Shown here piece by piece: positions 26,976 to 34,839 of a DNA stretch of 64,000 bases (positions are counted from its first letter, which is position 1; every line of letters begins with the position of its first letter). The notes under the pieces were generated by a model. The model was not told where the DNA came from, did not search any database, and worked only from the letters and a program-made list of their open reading frames with translations. The stretch spans positions 62,001 through 126,000 of the forward strand of contig NZ_JAIWPE010000095.1 of NCBI RefSeq assembly GCF_021028955.1, given 5' to 3'. The translations under genes and the position numbers were made by a program. Origin of the DNA: Salipaludibacillus sp. CUR1 (GTDB lineage Bacteria > Bacillota > Bacilli > Bacillales > Salisediminibacteriaceae).

Positions 26976-27836
26976 ATGATAGAATTATTGCAGCAGTTAA
27001 CATTTTTGGAAAGAGGGGTCATAGCCGGTTTTATTATTGGTTTGATCTGCCCTGTCATTGGATCATTCCTTCTCGTAAGAAGGATGACCATCATTTCCGA
27101 AGGGTTGTCCCATATTACGTTAACAGGTATCGCAGCCGGTGTTTTTTTAAGCCAGAGTGTTGTTTATCTGGGATTTATAAACCCCTTGTATACCGGGCTT
27201 ATATTCTCTTTAGCAGGTTCTCTTCTTGTTGAAAAATTAAGGCAAATATATAAGCATTTTCAGGAGCTCGCCATTCCGATTATTTTATCTTCGGGGATCG
27301 GATTAAGTGCCATTTTGATTAGTGTCACCCCGAGTAATACGACAGAATGGTTCAATTTTTTATTCGGAAGCATCGTGACAGTATCCCTTTCAGATTTAGG
27401 TTTTATTTTTTCGACGGGAGTTATAATGCTTGTGCTCCTGGGGATGTTTTATAAGGAAATGCTGTCCATTTCATTTGATCAGGAATTCGCAGCCACCTCA
27501 GGAATTTCAGTCAGAAAGATGAATTTTTTATTTGCGGTTTTAATAGCACTGGTGATATCAATGTCTATGAAGGTCATTGGGATTTTGTTAGTAGGAGCCA
27601 TGGTGACTCTTCCAGTGGCTGCCAGCATTCAGTTTGCGAAGAGCTTTCGCCAAGTCGTGCTAATTGGTATTCTTATAGGTGAACTGTCAGTTCTCGGAGG
27701 AGTTATGTTATCCATTTATTTCAACATAGCAACCGGAGGAATGATTGTTGTCACGGGTGTCTTTTTATTAATTTTGACCATGCTTATAAAAAAAATAACA
27801 CGATATGCCTCAGGATTTCGTCTAAGCCAGTCTTAG
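26976..27836 (+). CDS. Zinc ABC transporter permease, second copy
   Basis: A second ABC-3 permease of 286 residues, similar in length and motif to the one before it (LLVRRMTIISEGLSHITLTG; VIGILLVGAMVTLPVAASIQF). The start ATG at 26976 follows AGGTGGGAAAA; a GTG nine bases upstream is in frame but lies within the ribosome site. The tandem arrangement suggests local duplication, or the recruitment of a second membrane subunit for a heterodimer. The two proteins have clearly diverged. Confidence 0.85.
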   Translation: MIELLQQLTFLERGVIAGFIIGLICPVIGSFLLVRRMTIISEGLSHITLTGIAAGVFLSQSVVYLGFINPLYTGLIFSLAGSLLVEKLRQIYKHFQELAIPIILSSGIGLSAILISVTPSNTTEWFNFLFGSIVTVSLSDLGFIFSTGVIMLVLLGMFYKEMLSISFDQEFAATSGISVRKMNFLFAVLIALVISMSMKVIGILLVGAMVTLPVAASIQFAKSFRQVVLIGILIGELSVLGGVMLSIYFNIATGGMIVVTGVFLLILTMLIKKITRYASGFRLSQS

Positions 27837-27848
27837 GAGGGACTAATT

Positions 27849-28265
27849 ATGAATGTGGACAAGGCAATGGAAAAACTGAAAGAGGAAGGGTACAAGTATA
27901 CAGACAAACGGATGGATATGCTTCAGCTTTTTAAAGATGAGAGCAGATATTTAGCCGCAAAGGATGTGCTTGAAGCGCTCAAAGATAAATATAAAGGTTT
28001 AAGCTTCGATACCATTTACCGAAACCTCTCTCTTTTCTCTGATTTGGGAATATTAGAAACGACAGAGCTTGCCGGTGAGAAGAAATTCCGGTTTACATGT
28101 TCAACAGATCACCATCATCATCATTTAATTTGTCTTGAATGCGGGAAGACGAGACATATAGATGAATGTCCGATGGATGTATCACCTGTTTCAGCAGAAG
28201 GATTTGCTGTTACAGGCCATAAATTTGAAGTTTACGGATATTGTAATGAATGCCAGGAATCATAA
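27849..28265 (+). CDS. zur: Zinc uptake regulator Zur (Fur family)
   Basis: A Fur-family repressor of 138 residues. The N-terminal winged helix contains KYTDKRMDMLQLFKDESRYLAAKDVLEAL and GLSFDTIYRNLSLFSDLGIL. The dimerisation domain has the regulatory-metal stretch DHHHHHLICLECG and two structural zinc pairs, CLEC and CNEC. The position between a zinc transporter and yqfW matches B. subtilis zur (yqfV). It starts after AGGAGGGAC and would repress the operon it ends, through the box at 25258-25280. Confidence 0.92.
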   Translation: MNVDKAMEKLKEEGYKYTDKRMDMLQLFKDESRYLAAKDVLEALKDKYKGLSFDTIYRNLSLFSDLGILETTELAGEKKFRFTCSTDHHHHHLICLECGKTRHIDECPMDVSPVSAEGFAVTGHKFEVYGYCNECQES

Positions 28266-28299
28266 GTTAAAAATAAGAGGCTGGAACAATCCAGTAAAC

Positions 28300-28338
28300 A
28301 AAAATGGCTCTCACCTTAATGAGAGCCATTTTTATTTT
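28300..28338. terminator. Terminator of the znu-zur operon, bidirectional
   Basis: A perfect 14-bp stem AAAAATGGCTCTCA/TGAGAGCCATTTTT (28300-28313 with 28320-28333). A GAGGCTGGAACAA motif precedes it at 28277. Confidence 0.88.
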
Positions 28339-28368
28339 CCAAACTTTTGATTCAGCAGCCTGAGGCTT

Positions 28369-28932
28369 TTAAAACAGCTTTTCTACAATTTGTTTAGCAT
28401 GATTCCAATGGGAAGCCCGGTAAACATTATCAGGAACGGGCGCCTGATTGTATGGCGTATCCATTAGGATAACCGGAATACGGGCGTCTTCTGCTATATT
28501 ACACGCATTGTCATGTTTATCTTCAAAAAAAAGATCGAGCTGATGTTTTTTTACGGCTTCCAGTTTATTGTGCTGTCCCAGAAGTTCTATATGGTCGTAA
28601 GGGACTGTGTTTTCATGAAACCAGTTAATTGTCAGTTCGTGGACATGCTTTGGCCTGGCGCTAATATAAAACAGCTCGTACTGTTTTTTCCATTCTTCCA
28701 ATATTTCTTTCACAAACTTGGCGAGGTCAGCCTGTTTGTAAATAGAAGGCTCATGTACCTGCATCCATTTCCACAGTTCTTTTTCACTGACTCCTAAAAC
28801 ACCAGTTAAGTCGTATTCTACGATATCCTCGATCGTTAAATCCTTATTAAAATGTTTATTTAAATATGGAAGGAAAGTGGCAGGATCTGTCACTGTTCCG
28901 TCGATATCAATCCCAAACCTGTATTTTCCCAT
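28369..28932 (-). CDS. yqfW: 5'(3')-deoxyribonucleotidase-like HAD protein YqfW
   Basis: A 187-residue HAD-family putative nucleotidase of the NT5C type. Motif I is FGIDIDGTVTDP (two aspartates), motif II is LFYISARP and the late acidic motif is DLFFEDKHDNACNIAED. It likely dephosphorylates deoxynucleoside monophosphates; the substrate is inferred from family. Its place after zur on the opposite strand matches B. subtilis yqfW. The ribosome site is weak, AAAAGGTGTG ahead of ATG. Confidence 0.85.
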   Translation of the reverse strand: MGKYRFGIDIDGTVTDPATFLPYLNKHFNKDLTIEDIVEYDLTGVLGVSEKELWKWMQVHEPSIYKQADLAKFVKEILEEWKKQYELFYISARPKHVHELTINWFHENTVPYDHIELLGQHNKLEAVKKHQLDLFFEDKHDNACNIAEDARIPVILMDTPYNQAPVPDNVYRASHWNHAKQIVEKLF

Positions 28933-29038
28933 TATTTATTCACACCTTTTACCAAATGTTTAATGTTTCCTCTTATGCTTTTATTGTCTCATACTCATAC
29001 TATTTGTACAGCCTTGTATTAGAAGGAGAGGGTTTAAA

Positions 29039-29476
29039 ATGAACGACGACAGACATAACTACAATGATGACCGCTCGTTTCAGGGAGCGGAAGAGAATCC
29101 GTTTGCCCGCGAAGATGACAATGAATTCCGGGAAGAAACGTCCGCAGAATTCACTCCAAACCCGGGTCTGGCAGGAGGACGGGGTCCAATTGAAGTCACT
29201 TCAGACAGGACAAGAGAAATTGAAAGCGAGCCTCATACGGAAAGAGAGACTGGTGAGGAAGAAGAAACCCAAACTCAAGGAAGAGGAGTCGGATCACTCG
29301 GAATCGCATTTTCACTTGTCTCACTATTCTTCCTGCCTCTGATTTTTTCAGTTACAGGGATTATTTTAGGAGCTGTTGCAGTAAGAAGGGAGCAGCGCGG
29401 GCTGGGTTATACCGCAATTGCCATCGGAGCTTTTACTTTAGTGATGAGTGTATTCTTTGCTCCATTTGTCTCATGA
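29039..29476 (+). CDS. yqfX: YqfX-like membrane protein (DUF4190-like)
   Basis: A 145-residue protein. The N-terminal ~90 residues are very acidic and disordered (EENPFAREDDNEFREE). Two C-terminal transmembrane helices follow (GSLGIAFSLVSLFFLPLIFS and GYTAIAIGAFTLVMSVFFA), separated by GAVAVRREQRG as in DUF4190. It matches YqfX of Bacillus by layout and by position between yqfW and ispG. The function is unknown. The start follows AGAAGGAGAGGG. Confidence 0.82.
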   Translation: MNDDRHNYNDDRSFQGAEENPFAREDDNEFREETSAEFTPNPGLAGGRGPIEVTSDRTREIESEPHTERETGEEEETQTQGRGVGSLGIAFSLVSLFFLPLIFSVTGIILGAVAVRREQRGLGYTAIAIGAFTLVMSVFFAPFVS

Positions 29477-29507
29477 AAAAGCGAAGGGGAATGCCCCTTC
29501 GCTTTTT
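29476..29507. terminator. Bidirectional terminator between yqfX and ispG
   Basis: A perfect 14-bp stem AAAAAGCGAAGGGG/CCCCTTCGCTTTTT with a 4-base loop. It overlaps both convergent stops. Confidence 0.93.
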
Positions 29508-30615
29508 ATACTTTTTCCTGCTCCTGCTTTTGTTTTTCTTCATGTTCAGCAGCAAGTTTGTCAATTTCTTTTTTCAGCTCTTCAACCATTGATTCCTCAG
29601 GTACTTTACGGATTGTTTTGCCTTTCCTGAAGAGAAGGCCTTCTCCCCGGGCACCTGCGATACCTATGTCGGCTTCTTTTGCCTCTCCTGGTCCATTTAC
29701 TGCACATCCCAGAACTGACACTTTTATTGGTGCATTAATCTTTTGAATATACTCTTCCACTTCATTCGCAATGCTGATCAGGTCAATCTCAATTCTTCCG
29801 CACGTTGGGCAGGAGATCAATGTAGCAGCATTTGCAGCCAGTCCAAAAGTTTTCAGCAGTTCTTTGGCTACTTTCACTTCTTCTACCGGATCAGCGCTTA
29901 AAGAGATTCTGACTGTATTTCCGATGCCTTTATCAAGCAGAATACCGAGTCCGGCAGAACTTTTAATAGTACCGGCAAATAAGGTGCCTGACTCAGTTAT
30001 TCCGAGATGCAGAGGATAATCGAAAGCTTGAGAAGCTTTTTCATAAGCTTCTACTGCTAAGCGGACATCTGACGCTTTCATAGAGACAATAATGTCATGG
30101 AAATCAAGATCTTCTAATATTTTTATATGATGTAAGGCACTTTCCACCATCCCATCAGCTGTAGGATATCCGTACTTGTCCAATATACGCTTTTCAAGTG
30201 AACCGGCATTGACTCCTATTCGGATTGGAATGCCTTTTTCCTTGGCTGCATTAACAACTGCTTCTACTTTTTCCCGGCGGCCGATATTGCCTGGGTTAAT
30301 CCTGATTTTGTCTGCGCCGCCTTCAATTGCTTTTAGAGCCAGTTTATAGTCAAAGTGAATGTCAACAACCAGCGGGATATTAATCTGCTTTTTAATTTCA
30401 GAAATCGCTTCAGCATCCTTCATTTCAGGGCATGCTACGCGTACAATCTGGCAGCCGGCCTCTTCCAGCCGGTTAATTTCTTTAACAGTTGCTTCAACAT
30501 CATGCGTTTTGGACATTGTCATACTCTGGATAATGACCTCGTCATTTCCGCCTATTGTTATTGGCCCTACTTTAACAGGCCGTGTATCTTTTCTATGAGT
30601 TCCCTGGGTCACCAT
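29506..30615 (-). CDS. ispG: 4-hydroxy-3-methylbut-2-en-1-yl diphosphate synthase
   Basis: Next-to-last enzyme of the MEP pathway, a [4Fe-4S] protein of 369 residues. The N-terminal TIM barrel has [32 protein letters not shown] and [10 protein letters not shown]. The C-terminal cluster domain has [14 protein letters not shown] and [21 protein letters not shown]. The start ATG follows AAAGGGGCG. With ispH at 11.4 kb this window encodes the last two steps of isoprenoid precursor synthesis. Confidence 0.97.
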   Translation of the reverse strand: MVTQGTHRKDTRPVKVGPITIGGNDEVIIQSMTMSKTHDVEATVKEINRLEEAGCQIVRVACPEMKDAEAISEIKKQINIPLVVDIHFDYKLALKAIEGGADKIRINPGNIGRREKVEAVVNAAKEKGIPIRIGVNAGSLEKRILDKYGYPTADGMVESALHHIKILEDLDFHDIIVSMKASDVRLAVEAYEKASQAFDYPLHLGITESGTLFAGTIKSSAGLGILLDKGIGNTVRISLSADPVEEVKVAKELLKTFGLAANAATLISCPTCGRIEIDLISIANEVEEYIQKINAPIKVSVLGCAVNGPGEAKEADIGIAGARGEGLLFRKGKTIRKVPEESMVEELKKEIDKLAAEHEEKQKQEQEKV

Positions 30616-30725
30616 TAATCGCCCCTTTAGTCAGCTTTGATTTTACTTGTCTCAATTAACCTTCACGATGGTTTCTTTCATCGTATTACATTGTAACAAT
30701 CAGGGGACAATTGTGGCAAGGACTA

Positions 30726-31112
30726 TTAACTATTCGGGGTTTTCGTTTCGTAAAGAGGGAATTTATATGTTTCGCCAGCCAGTAAGTGGTGCGGTGAGAT
30801 GTCGGGATTTAAAGCTTCAAAATCTTCTAAAACTTCATGGAGGGGAATGTTGAATAGTTCCTCCCCGTGCAGTCTCTGGACAACCCCGTAAACTGTCTGG
30901 CCGGGTTCCACAATAACTTCCTGATAAGGAAGAGGGGAAGAGGGTTCTTCCGGTTCTTCCGGTTCTTCCGGCGGATCCGAATATTTATCGTTCATCTCTC
31001 CCGTTTCCTCCATACCGGCTGATTGCTGGAATGGGATGGTTCCTGAAGTCAAATCAATTCTGACACTGACTATAACTATAATTAGTATAACTAACAATAC
31101 TATAGGCCGCAT
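30726..31112 (-). CDS. yqfZ: LysM-domain membrane-anchored protein, YqfZ-like
   Basis: A 128-residue protein: N-terminal hydrophobic anchor (VLLVILIIVIVSV), an extracytoplasmic linker with the repeated PEEPEEPEEP, and a C-terminal LysM-like module (VEPGQTVYGVVQRLHG through NPDISPHHLLAGETYKFP). LysM modules bind peptidoglycan or chitin-like sugars. The position next to ispG matches B. subtilis yqfZ, which is also a LysM protein. The proline-glutamate spacer is encoded by a tandem 9-base repeat. Confidence 0.75.
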   Translation of the reverse strand: MRPIVLLVILIIVIVSVRIDLTSGTIPFQQSAGMEETGEMNDKYSDPPEEPEEPEEPSSPLPYQEVIVEPGQTVYGVVQRLHGEELFNIPLHEVLEDFEALNPDISPHHLLAGETYKFPLYETKTPNS

Positions 31113-31133
31113 ATCTATTCCCCGTTTCTATTA

Positions 31134-31173
31134 TTGTCTACTTTACTATATGTTTGTCTACTAGCGTATATGA
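31134..31173 (+). promoter_or_regulatory. Tandem 20-bp direct repeat ahead of the efflux gene
   Basis: Two adjacent 20-base units, 31134-31153 and 31154-31173, each begin TTGTCTACT and carry TATATG near the end. About 15 of 20 positions match. A 20-bp period places the two copies on the same DNA face, as expected for a tandem operator. They lie 30 bases before the start codon. Confidence 0.5.
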
Positions 31174-31202
31174 CACATTTACGAGGGAGAGGAGAAAGTC
31201 TC

Positions 31203-32414
31203 TTGAATAATTACAAGGGAAAAGTAATGGCAATCGGTTCGTTAACTTTTATAATGATCTTTGGCAACTCCATGTTTGTGCCTGTCCTGCCCGATATGCA
31301 AATTCAATGGGACCTTTCCTCTGGACAAGCTGGGTTGATATTGACTGCTTTTTCTTTAGCGGCAGCTGCTGTCATTCCTTTAACCGGCTATGCTGCAAAT
31401 CTGTTGGGAAAAAAACGTCTTGCTTTTGCTGCTTTGATGTTTGTCAGTTTCGGCTGTGTCCTTGCTGTCCTTTCCAGTTTGGAGTTTTTTTCAAATTATG
31501 CCTTTTTCGTGCTCATGGCAGGAAGAGTATGCCAGGGGGTGGGAGCAGGGCTTATTTCCCCGCTTCCTTTTATGTTTACAAGTGATATATTCTCTAAAGA
31601 GCTTCGTCCGGGAGTGCTGAGCCTTATTGAAGTATTTAACGGACTGGCTAAAGCAGCGAGCCCTTTTGCAGCCATTCTTGCTGTTCAGCTGGGCGGAAAC
31701 TGGCTGTTTTTCATCTATTTAGGTCTGGGAGCCTTGTCAGCTTTGCTCATAACGCTCAATATTCGAGGGCAAAAAAGAATGAAAAGGAACCTGGGTGTCA
31801 GAGGATTGAACGGAACCAGCCGAAGAGTTTTTACAGCATTCAGGAAAGTCTTCCCTTACCTGGTATTAGGAGGAGTTACGATGTGCCTTCTGTTTGGAAT
31901 GCTGACATATTTTTCATATAAATTAGAATGGATCTACGGAATTGATGGGATAGTTAAAGCCGTATTATTTTCTCTGCCTCTCATTGCTATGACCGCCGCT
32001 TCATGGCTGACAGGAAAATACTTGAAAGGCAGACTTTTCGGCAGCTCTTTACTGATTAACGTGAGCACCGTGCTCTCGGTTTCTGTTCTGACTGGAGGCT
32101 TACTTAACCAATCACTGACAGCTTTAGTCACTATAATGGTACTCTTTTCAATATCGTCAGGGATATTTTTAGTTTGCTGTAACCTTTTAATAACTGAAAA
32201 CGTCTTAAAGAAAGATAGAGATCTCATTCTTTCTTTTTACAGTATGATTCGTTTTACGGGCGTGGCAGCTGGGCCTCCGTTGTTTGCAATCTGGATGTAT
32301 GAAGAGGGACTGATGTTTGCGTTTTCAATTTTGGCAGTGGCAGGGGTGAGAGTCATCTTATTAAAGAATGAAATAAAGAAAAACACGATATGGCAGGGTG
32401 AACCCGGAAGATAA
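31203..32414 (+). CDS. MFS transporter, probable drug or metabolite exporter
   Basis: A 12-helix major facilitator protein of 403 residues. The N-terminal half begins with VMAIGSLTFIMIFGNSMFVPVLPDMQ, then AGLILTAFSLAAAAVIPLTGYAANLLGKKR (the loop 2-3 region, in pieces) and GRVCQGVGAGLISPL, typical of the DHA1 drug:H+ antiporter class. The substrate cannot be told. The start is TTG 31203 after GAGAGGAGAAAG; an ATG at 31170 in frame falls in the tandem repeat and has no ribosome site. The upstream direct repeats suggest control by an unlinked regulator. Confidence 0.8.
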   Translation: MNNYKGKVMAIGSLTFIMIFGNSMFVPVLPDMQIQWDLSSGQAGLILTAFSLAAAAVIPLTGYAANLLGKKRLAFAALMFVSFGCVLAVLSSLEFFSNYAFFVLMAGRVCQGVGAGLISPLPFMFTSDIFSKELRPGVLSLIEVFNGLAKAASPFAAILAVQLGGNWLFFIYLGLGALSALLITLNIRGQKRMKRNLGVRGLNGTSRRVFTAFRKVFPYLVLGGVTMCLLFGMLTYFSYKLEWIYGIDGIVKAVLFSLPLIAMTAASWLTGKYLKGRLFGSSLLINVSTVLSVSVLTGGLLNQSLTALVTIMVLFSISSGIFLVCCNLLITENVLKKDRDLILSFYSMIRFTGVAAGPPLFAIWMYEEGLMFAFSILAVAGVRVILLKNEIKKNTIWQGEPGR

Positions 32415-32504
32415 ATTTAGCTCTTTTGTCCCTTTCTTTTTTTCTCATAATAGTGTTTTCTGTTAATGTAGTTCTGCAATTTAGAAATGAAAAGAGGTAG
32501 GAAG

Positions 32505-33386
32505 ATGAAAAACTTATATAAATTATCAATAGCCACCTTGGCAGCGTGGATGCTTCTTGTATCAGTCAGTTTTGCAGATGCGGCCCCAGGTGATGAAATT
32601 GTTACATTAGGGGAGGACTTATCTCCGCAGCAGCGCGAATCTCTCTTAAATGAAATGAATGTGGATGAAGATGATGTTCTTATTGTCACGGTAACAAATG
32701 AAGAAGAGCACGAGTATCTTGGCGACTATATTAGTGCAGCAGTCATTGGCAGCAATGCTTTGTCTTCTTCTAAGATCACGATATTGGAAGAAGGGCGCGG
32801 CATCGATGTAGAAACAAATAAGATTACCTGGGTTTCTGAAGGAATGTATGCAAATGCTTTAATAACAGCTGGGGTGAAAGATGCAGATATTTATGTAACT
32901 GCTCCTTTTGAAGTTTCCGGAACGGGAGCTCTTACCGGTTTAATAAAAGCTTATGAAGCGTCAACAGATGAGGTTATTCCTGAAGAGCAGAAGCAGGTAG
33001 CGAATGAAGAACTTGTTAAGACAGCTGAACTTGGGGAGGAATATGGTGTTGAACAGGCAACAGAGCTGATGGCCCGGATTAAGGAGGCCATCTCTGAAGA
33101 AAACGTTGAGACAGAAGAAGATTTACGCAGCTTAATTCAACGGGTGGCCAATGAGCTGGGTATGACCCTGACAGATGAAGAATTAAATGGACTGGTTTCT
33201 TTATTTGAACGGATGAAAAACCTGAATATAGACTGGGACCAGGTACAAAACCAGATCAGCCACATCCGCGATAATATCGGTGACTTTTTAAATAGTGAAG
33301 AAGGGCAGGGATTAATTCAGTCAATCCTTGATTTCTTTAACAGTTTAATTGATAGTTTACGCGGATGGTTCAGTTCCTCGAATTAA
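32505..33386 (+). CDS. DUF1002 secreted protein, YpuA-like
   Basis: A secreted 293-residue protein. The signal peptide is MKNLYKLSIATLAAWMLLVS with a likely cut after FADAAPG. The DUF1002 core follows: VTVTNEEEHEYLGDYI, SSSKITILEEGRGIDVET and YANALITAGVKDADIYVTAPFEVSGTGALTGLIKAY in pieces. The last ~130 residues are helical and acidic. The family (YpuA in B. subtilis) has no proven function. The ATG at 32505 follows AGAGGTAGGAAG. Confidence 0.82.
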   Translation: MKNLYKLSIATLAAWMLLVSVSFADAAPGDEIVTLGEDLSPQQRESLLNEMNVDEDDVLIVTVTNEEEHEYLGDYISAAVIGSNALSSSKITILEEGRGIDVETNKITWVSEGMYANALITAGVKDADIYVTAPFEVSGTGALTGLIKAYEASTDEVIPEEQKQVANEELVKTAELGEEYGVEQATELMARIKEAISEENVETEEDLRSLIQRVANELGMTLTDEELNGLVSLFERMKNLNIDWDQVQNQISHIRDNIGDFLNSEEGQGLIQSILDFFNSLIDSLRGWFSSSN

Positions 33387-33405
33387 TTAACAGAAAAGGA
33401 AAAGT

Positions 33406-33555
33406 TTAGAGGTTGGGACAAAACTAAAGACAAGTATGTAATAGACGAAGCTCAGCCCCCTGGGCAAGCGTCTGCAGGGCGGACTAAAACCACTCATTTT
33501 TTTAAAAATAACAGCCGAACAAAGCTTAAAATTTTGTTCGGCTTTGTTTATGATT
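33406..33555 (+). repeat. GAGGYTGGGACAA-type 3' element ending in a terminator
   Basis: The segment begins AGAGGTTGGGACAAAACT, has a short GACG/CGTC hairpin in the middle, and ends with the terminator stem AGCCGAACAAA/TTTGTTCGGCT (33513-33523 with 33533-33543) plus TTTGTTT. Related headers occur at 11282 and 28277, each also just before a terminator. This GAGGCTGGGACA header is common downstream of genes in Firmicutes. Confidence 0.55.
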
Positions 33556-33689
33556 ATTATTCTTTTGTAACAGTCGTTATTTTCGTACTTTTTTTGAAAC
33601 TTTTTAAAAACTGCCGCGTAAATAAACACATAAGAAAATATTTGCTATAATAAAGAAAACTGAGGTGTCCGGAGAGGAGTGAATATCTC

Positions 33690-34319
33690 ATGGAATTTTT
33701 AGATTATCCGGTTTTTGGATTTTTTGTTGTATTTATAGCTACCCTGTTTATATTTGGCGAGGTAATGGTAAGAGTTAAAGGGGTATTTGGAATTATTGGG
33801 ATAGTCATTATGGCTATTTATTTTTCTTACCATTTAACAGCCGCTGACAGTTTATGGGTAGTCGTATTATATTTAATCGGCTTGTCTCTTATTATTTTTG
33901 ATGGAAAAGTAACGACAGACGGAACGATTGCTGCAATCGGTATTCTGTTTATGGTGCTGGGTCTCGCACTTCCTGCGCCAGGAATTACTTATGGGGTACT
34001 GGTAGCCATGGCTTTTATTCTCGCAGCGCCGGCTTCCTACTTATTCACCAAGGTTTTCCCAAAAAGAAATATGTGGGATAAAATGCTGCTTAAGGATAAA
34101 CTATCTTCGGAGCATGGTTATAATTCCATGAATGAGACTTACCAGGACTTAGTGGGGAAAACAGGTCTTACTAAAACGCCTTTTCGGCCGATCGGAACAA
34201 TTGAAGTGGATGGGAAGCTGTACAGTGCGACAGCTGACAATCAGTGGCTTAAAGAAGACACAAAGGTAAAAGTTATCTCGGTGGATGGAACCCGCATCGT
34301 GGTCGTGCCTGAGCAGTAA
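33690..34319 (+). CDS. NfeD-family membrane protein
   Basis: A 209-residue protein with four to five transmembrane helices in the first ~125 residues. A C-terminal OB-fold NfeD domain follows (LVGKTGLTKTPFRPIGTIEVDGKLYSA through VKVISVDGTRIVVV, in pieces). This is the short NfeD1b-like form without the protease domain. Family members often work with flotillin/stomatin membrane-domain proteins; none is adjacent here. The start ATG has a weak GGAGAGGAGTG site some 13 bases upstream. Confidence 0.85.
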   Translation: MEFLDYPVFGFFVVFIATLFIFGEVMVRVKGVFGIIGIVIMAIYFSYHLTAADSLWVVVLYLIGLSLIIFDGKVTTDGTIAAIGILFMVLGLALPAPGITYGVLVAMAFILAAPASYLFTKVFPKRNMWDKMLLKDKLSSEHGYNSMNETYQDLVGKTGLTKTPFRPIGTIEVDGKLYSATADNQWLKEDTKVKVISVDGTRIVVVPEQ

Positions 34320-34327
34320 ATAGAATT

Positions 34328-34359
34328 AACCAGCCGGTTTAATTTACGGCTGGTTTTTA
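34328..34359 (+). terminator. Terminator of the NfeD gene
   Basis: AACCAGCCG/CGGCTGGTT stem (34328-34336 with 34347-34355) followed by TTTAA. Confidence 0.82.
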
Positions 34360-34378
34360 ATATATTTTAAAGATGTCG

Positions 34379-34484
34379 AAAGAACACGCCAAAATAAGGC
34401 TTTAGAAGTGTTTTGAATATGTTGACAATTTTCATCACAAAAATACACTAATAAAATTCTATAATAAAGTTGTCTTAGTTCTTT
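34379..34484 (+). promoter_or_regulatory. sinI promoter region flanked by two SinR-consensus boxes
   Basis: AAAGAAC (34379-34385) and its exact reverse complement GTTCTTT (34478-34484) both match the B. subtilis SinR operator consensus GTTCTYT. Between them are TTGACA (34422-34427) with TACACT 16 bases downstream, and a second -10 candidate TATAAT (34460-34465). Boxes on both sides of the promoter suggest repression, possibly by looping. The match is seen; SinR binding is inferred. Confidence 0.5.
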
Positions 34485-34520
34485 AGATAGACTAATTAGT
34501 CGTCCGGACTGGTTTCTTCT

Positions 34521-34627
34521 AGTCAAAGGCAAATTTATTGAAAAATAAAGACGCAAAGTTACAGATCTAAGGGGAGTGAAGGTTTATTCACCCCTATGAT
34601 GGCTGAGCTGCCTAGCAGGCTTTGATT
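34521..34627 (+). ncRNA. Cyclic di-GMP-I riboswitch (GEMM) in the sinI leader
   Basis: All hallmarks are visible. The closing stem P1 is AGTCAAAG (34521-34528) with CTTTGATT (34620-34627). GGCAAA is followed by a TTTATT-GAAA-AATAAA hairpin with a GNRA loop, then the invariant GACGCAAAG. The tetraloop receptor halves are TCTAAG (before the GGGG arm) and TATGA (after the CCCC arm). The last hairpin is GGC-TGAGCT-GCC. It ends 10 bases before the GGGAGGGGG ribosome site of sinI. No clear terminator lies between, so translational control is more likely; the CCCC at 34591-34594 could alternatively pair with the ribosome site. Confidence 0.9.
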
Positions 34628-34650
34628 GGTTTTTACGGGAGGGGGCTCAA

Positions 34651-34794
34651 ATGTTCAATATGGATAACAGCCATACGAATAAGGATGATTACAATGATTG
34701 GGTGGAACTTATGAAAACAGCAAGAGAATCAGGTCTGACTGTAAAGCAGGTAAGAGAGTTTCTGGCAAAGAAAAAAGCAATGTTTAGTACATAA
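34651..34794 (+). CDS. sinI: SinI-like antirepressor
   Basis: A 47-residue protein. Its core NDWVELMKTARESGLTVKQV followed by REFLAKKK matches the SinI helical-hairpin motif (B. subtilis SinI: EWVELMVEAKEANISPEEIR then KYL). SinI binds SinR through this motif and dissolves the SinR tetramer, freeing biofilm genes. It starts at ATG after GGGAGGGGG, directly downstream of a cyclic di-GMP riboswitch, and is convergent with a short SinR-like gene and full-length sinR. In B. subtilis sinI-sinR is co-directional and Spo0A-driven, so this arrangement is different. Confidence 0.85.
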   Translation: MFNMDNSHTNKDDYNDWVELMKTARESGLTVKQVREFLAKKKAMFST

Positions 34795-34834
34795 GAGAAA
34801 GCTTCTTCAATTTATTTGAAGAAGCTTTCTCTTA
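34792..34834. terminator. Perfect 19-bp hairpin between the sinI and short sinR-like genes
   Basis: TAAGAGAAAGCTTCTTCAA (34792-34810) pairs perfectly with 34816-34834 around a 5-base loop, and includes the sinI stop codon. The T run is poor on both strands, so it may act as an mRNA-end stabiliser as much as a terminator. It serves both convergent genes. Confidence 0.65.
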
Positions 34835-34839
34835 TAGAT

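Noticed and set aside
30940-30980. Tandem TTCCGG-containing repeats that could suggest a CRISPR or VNTR
   Set aside because: They are a short in-frame 9-base repeat encoding the PEEPEEP spacer of the LysM protein; there are no spacers and no cas genes.
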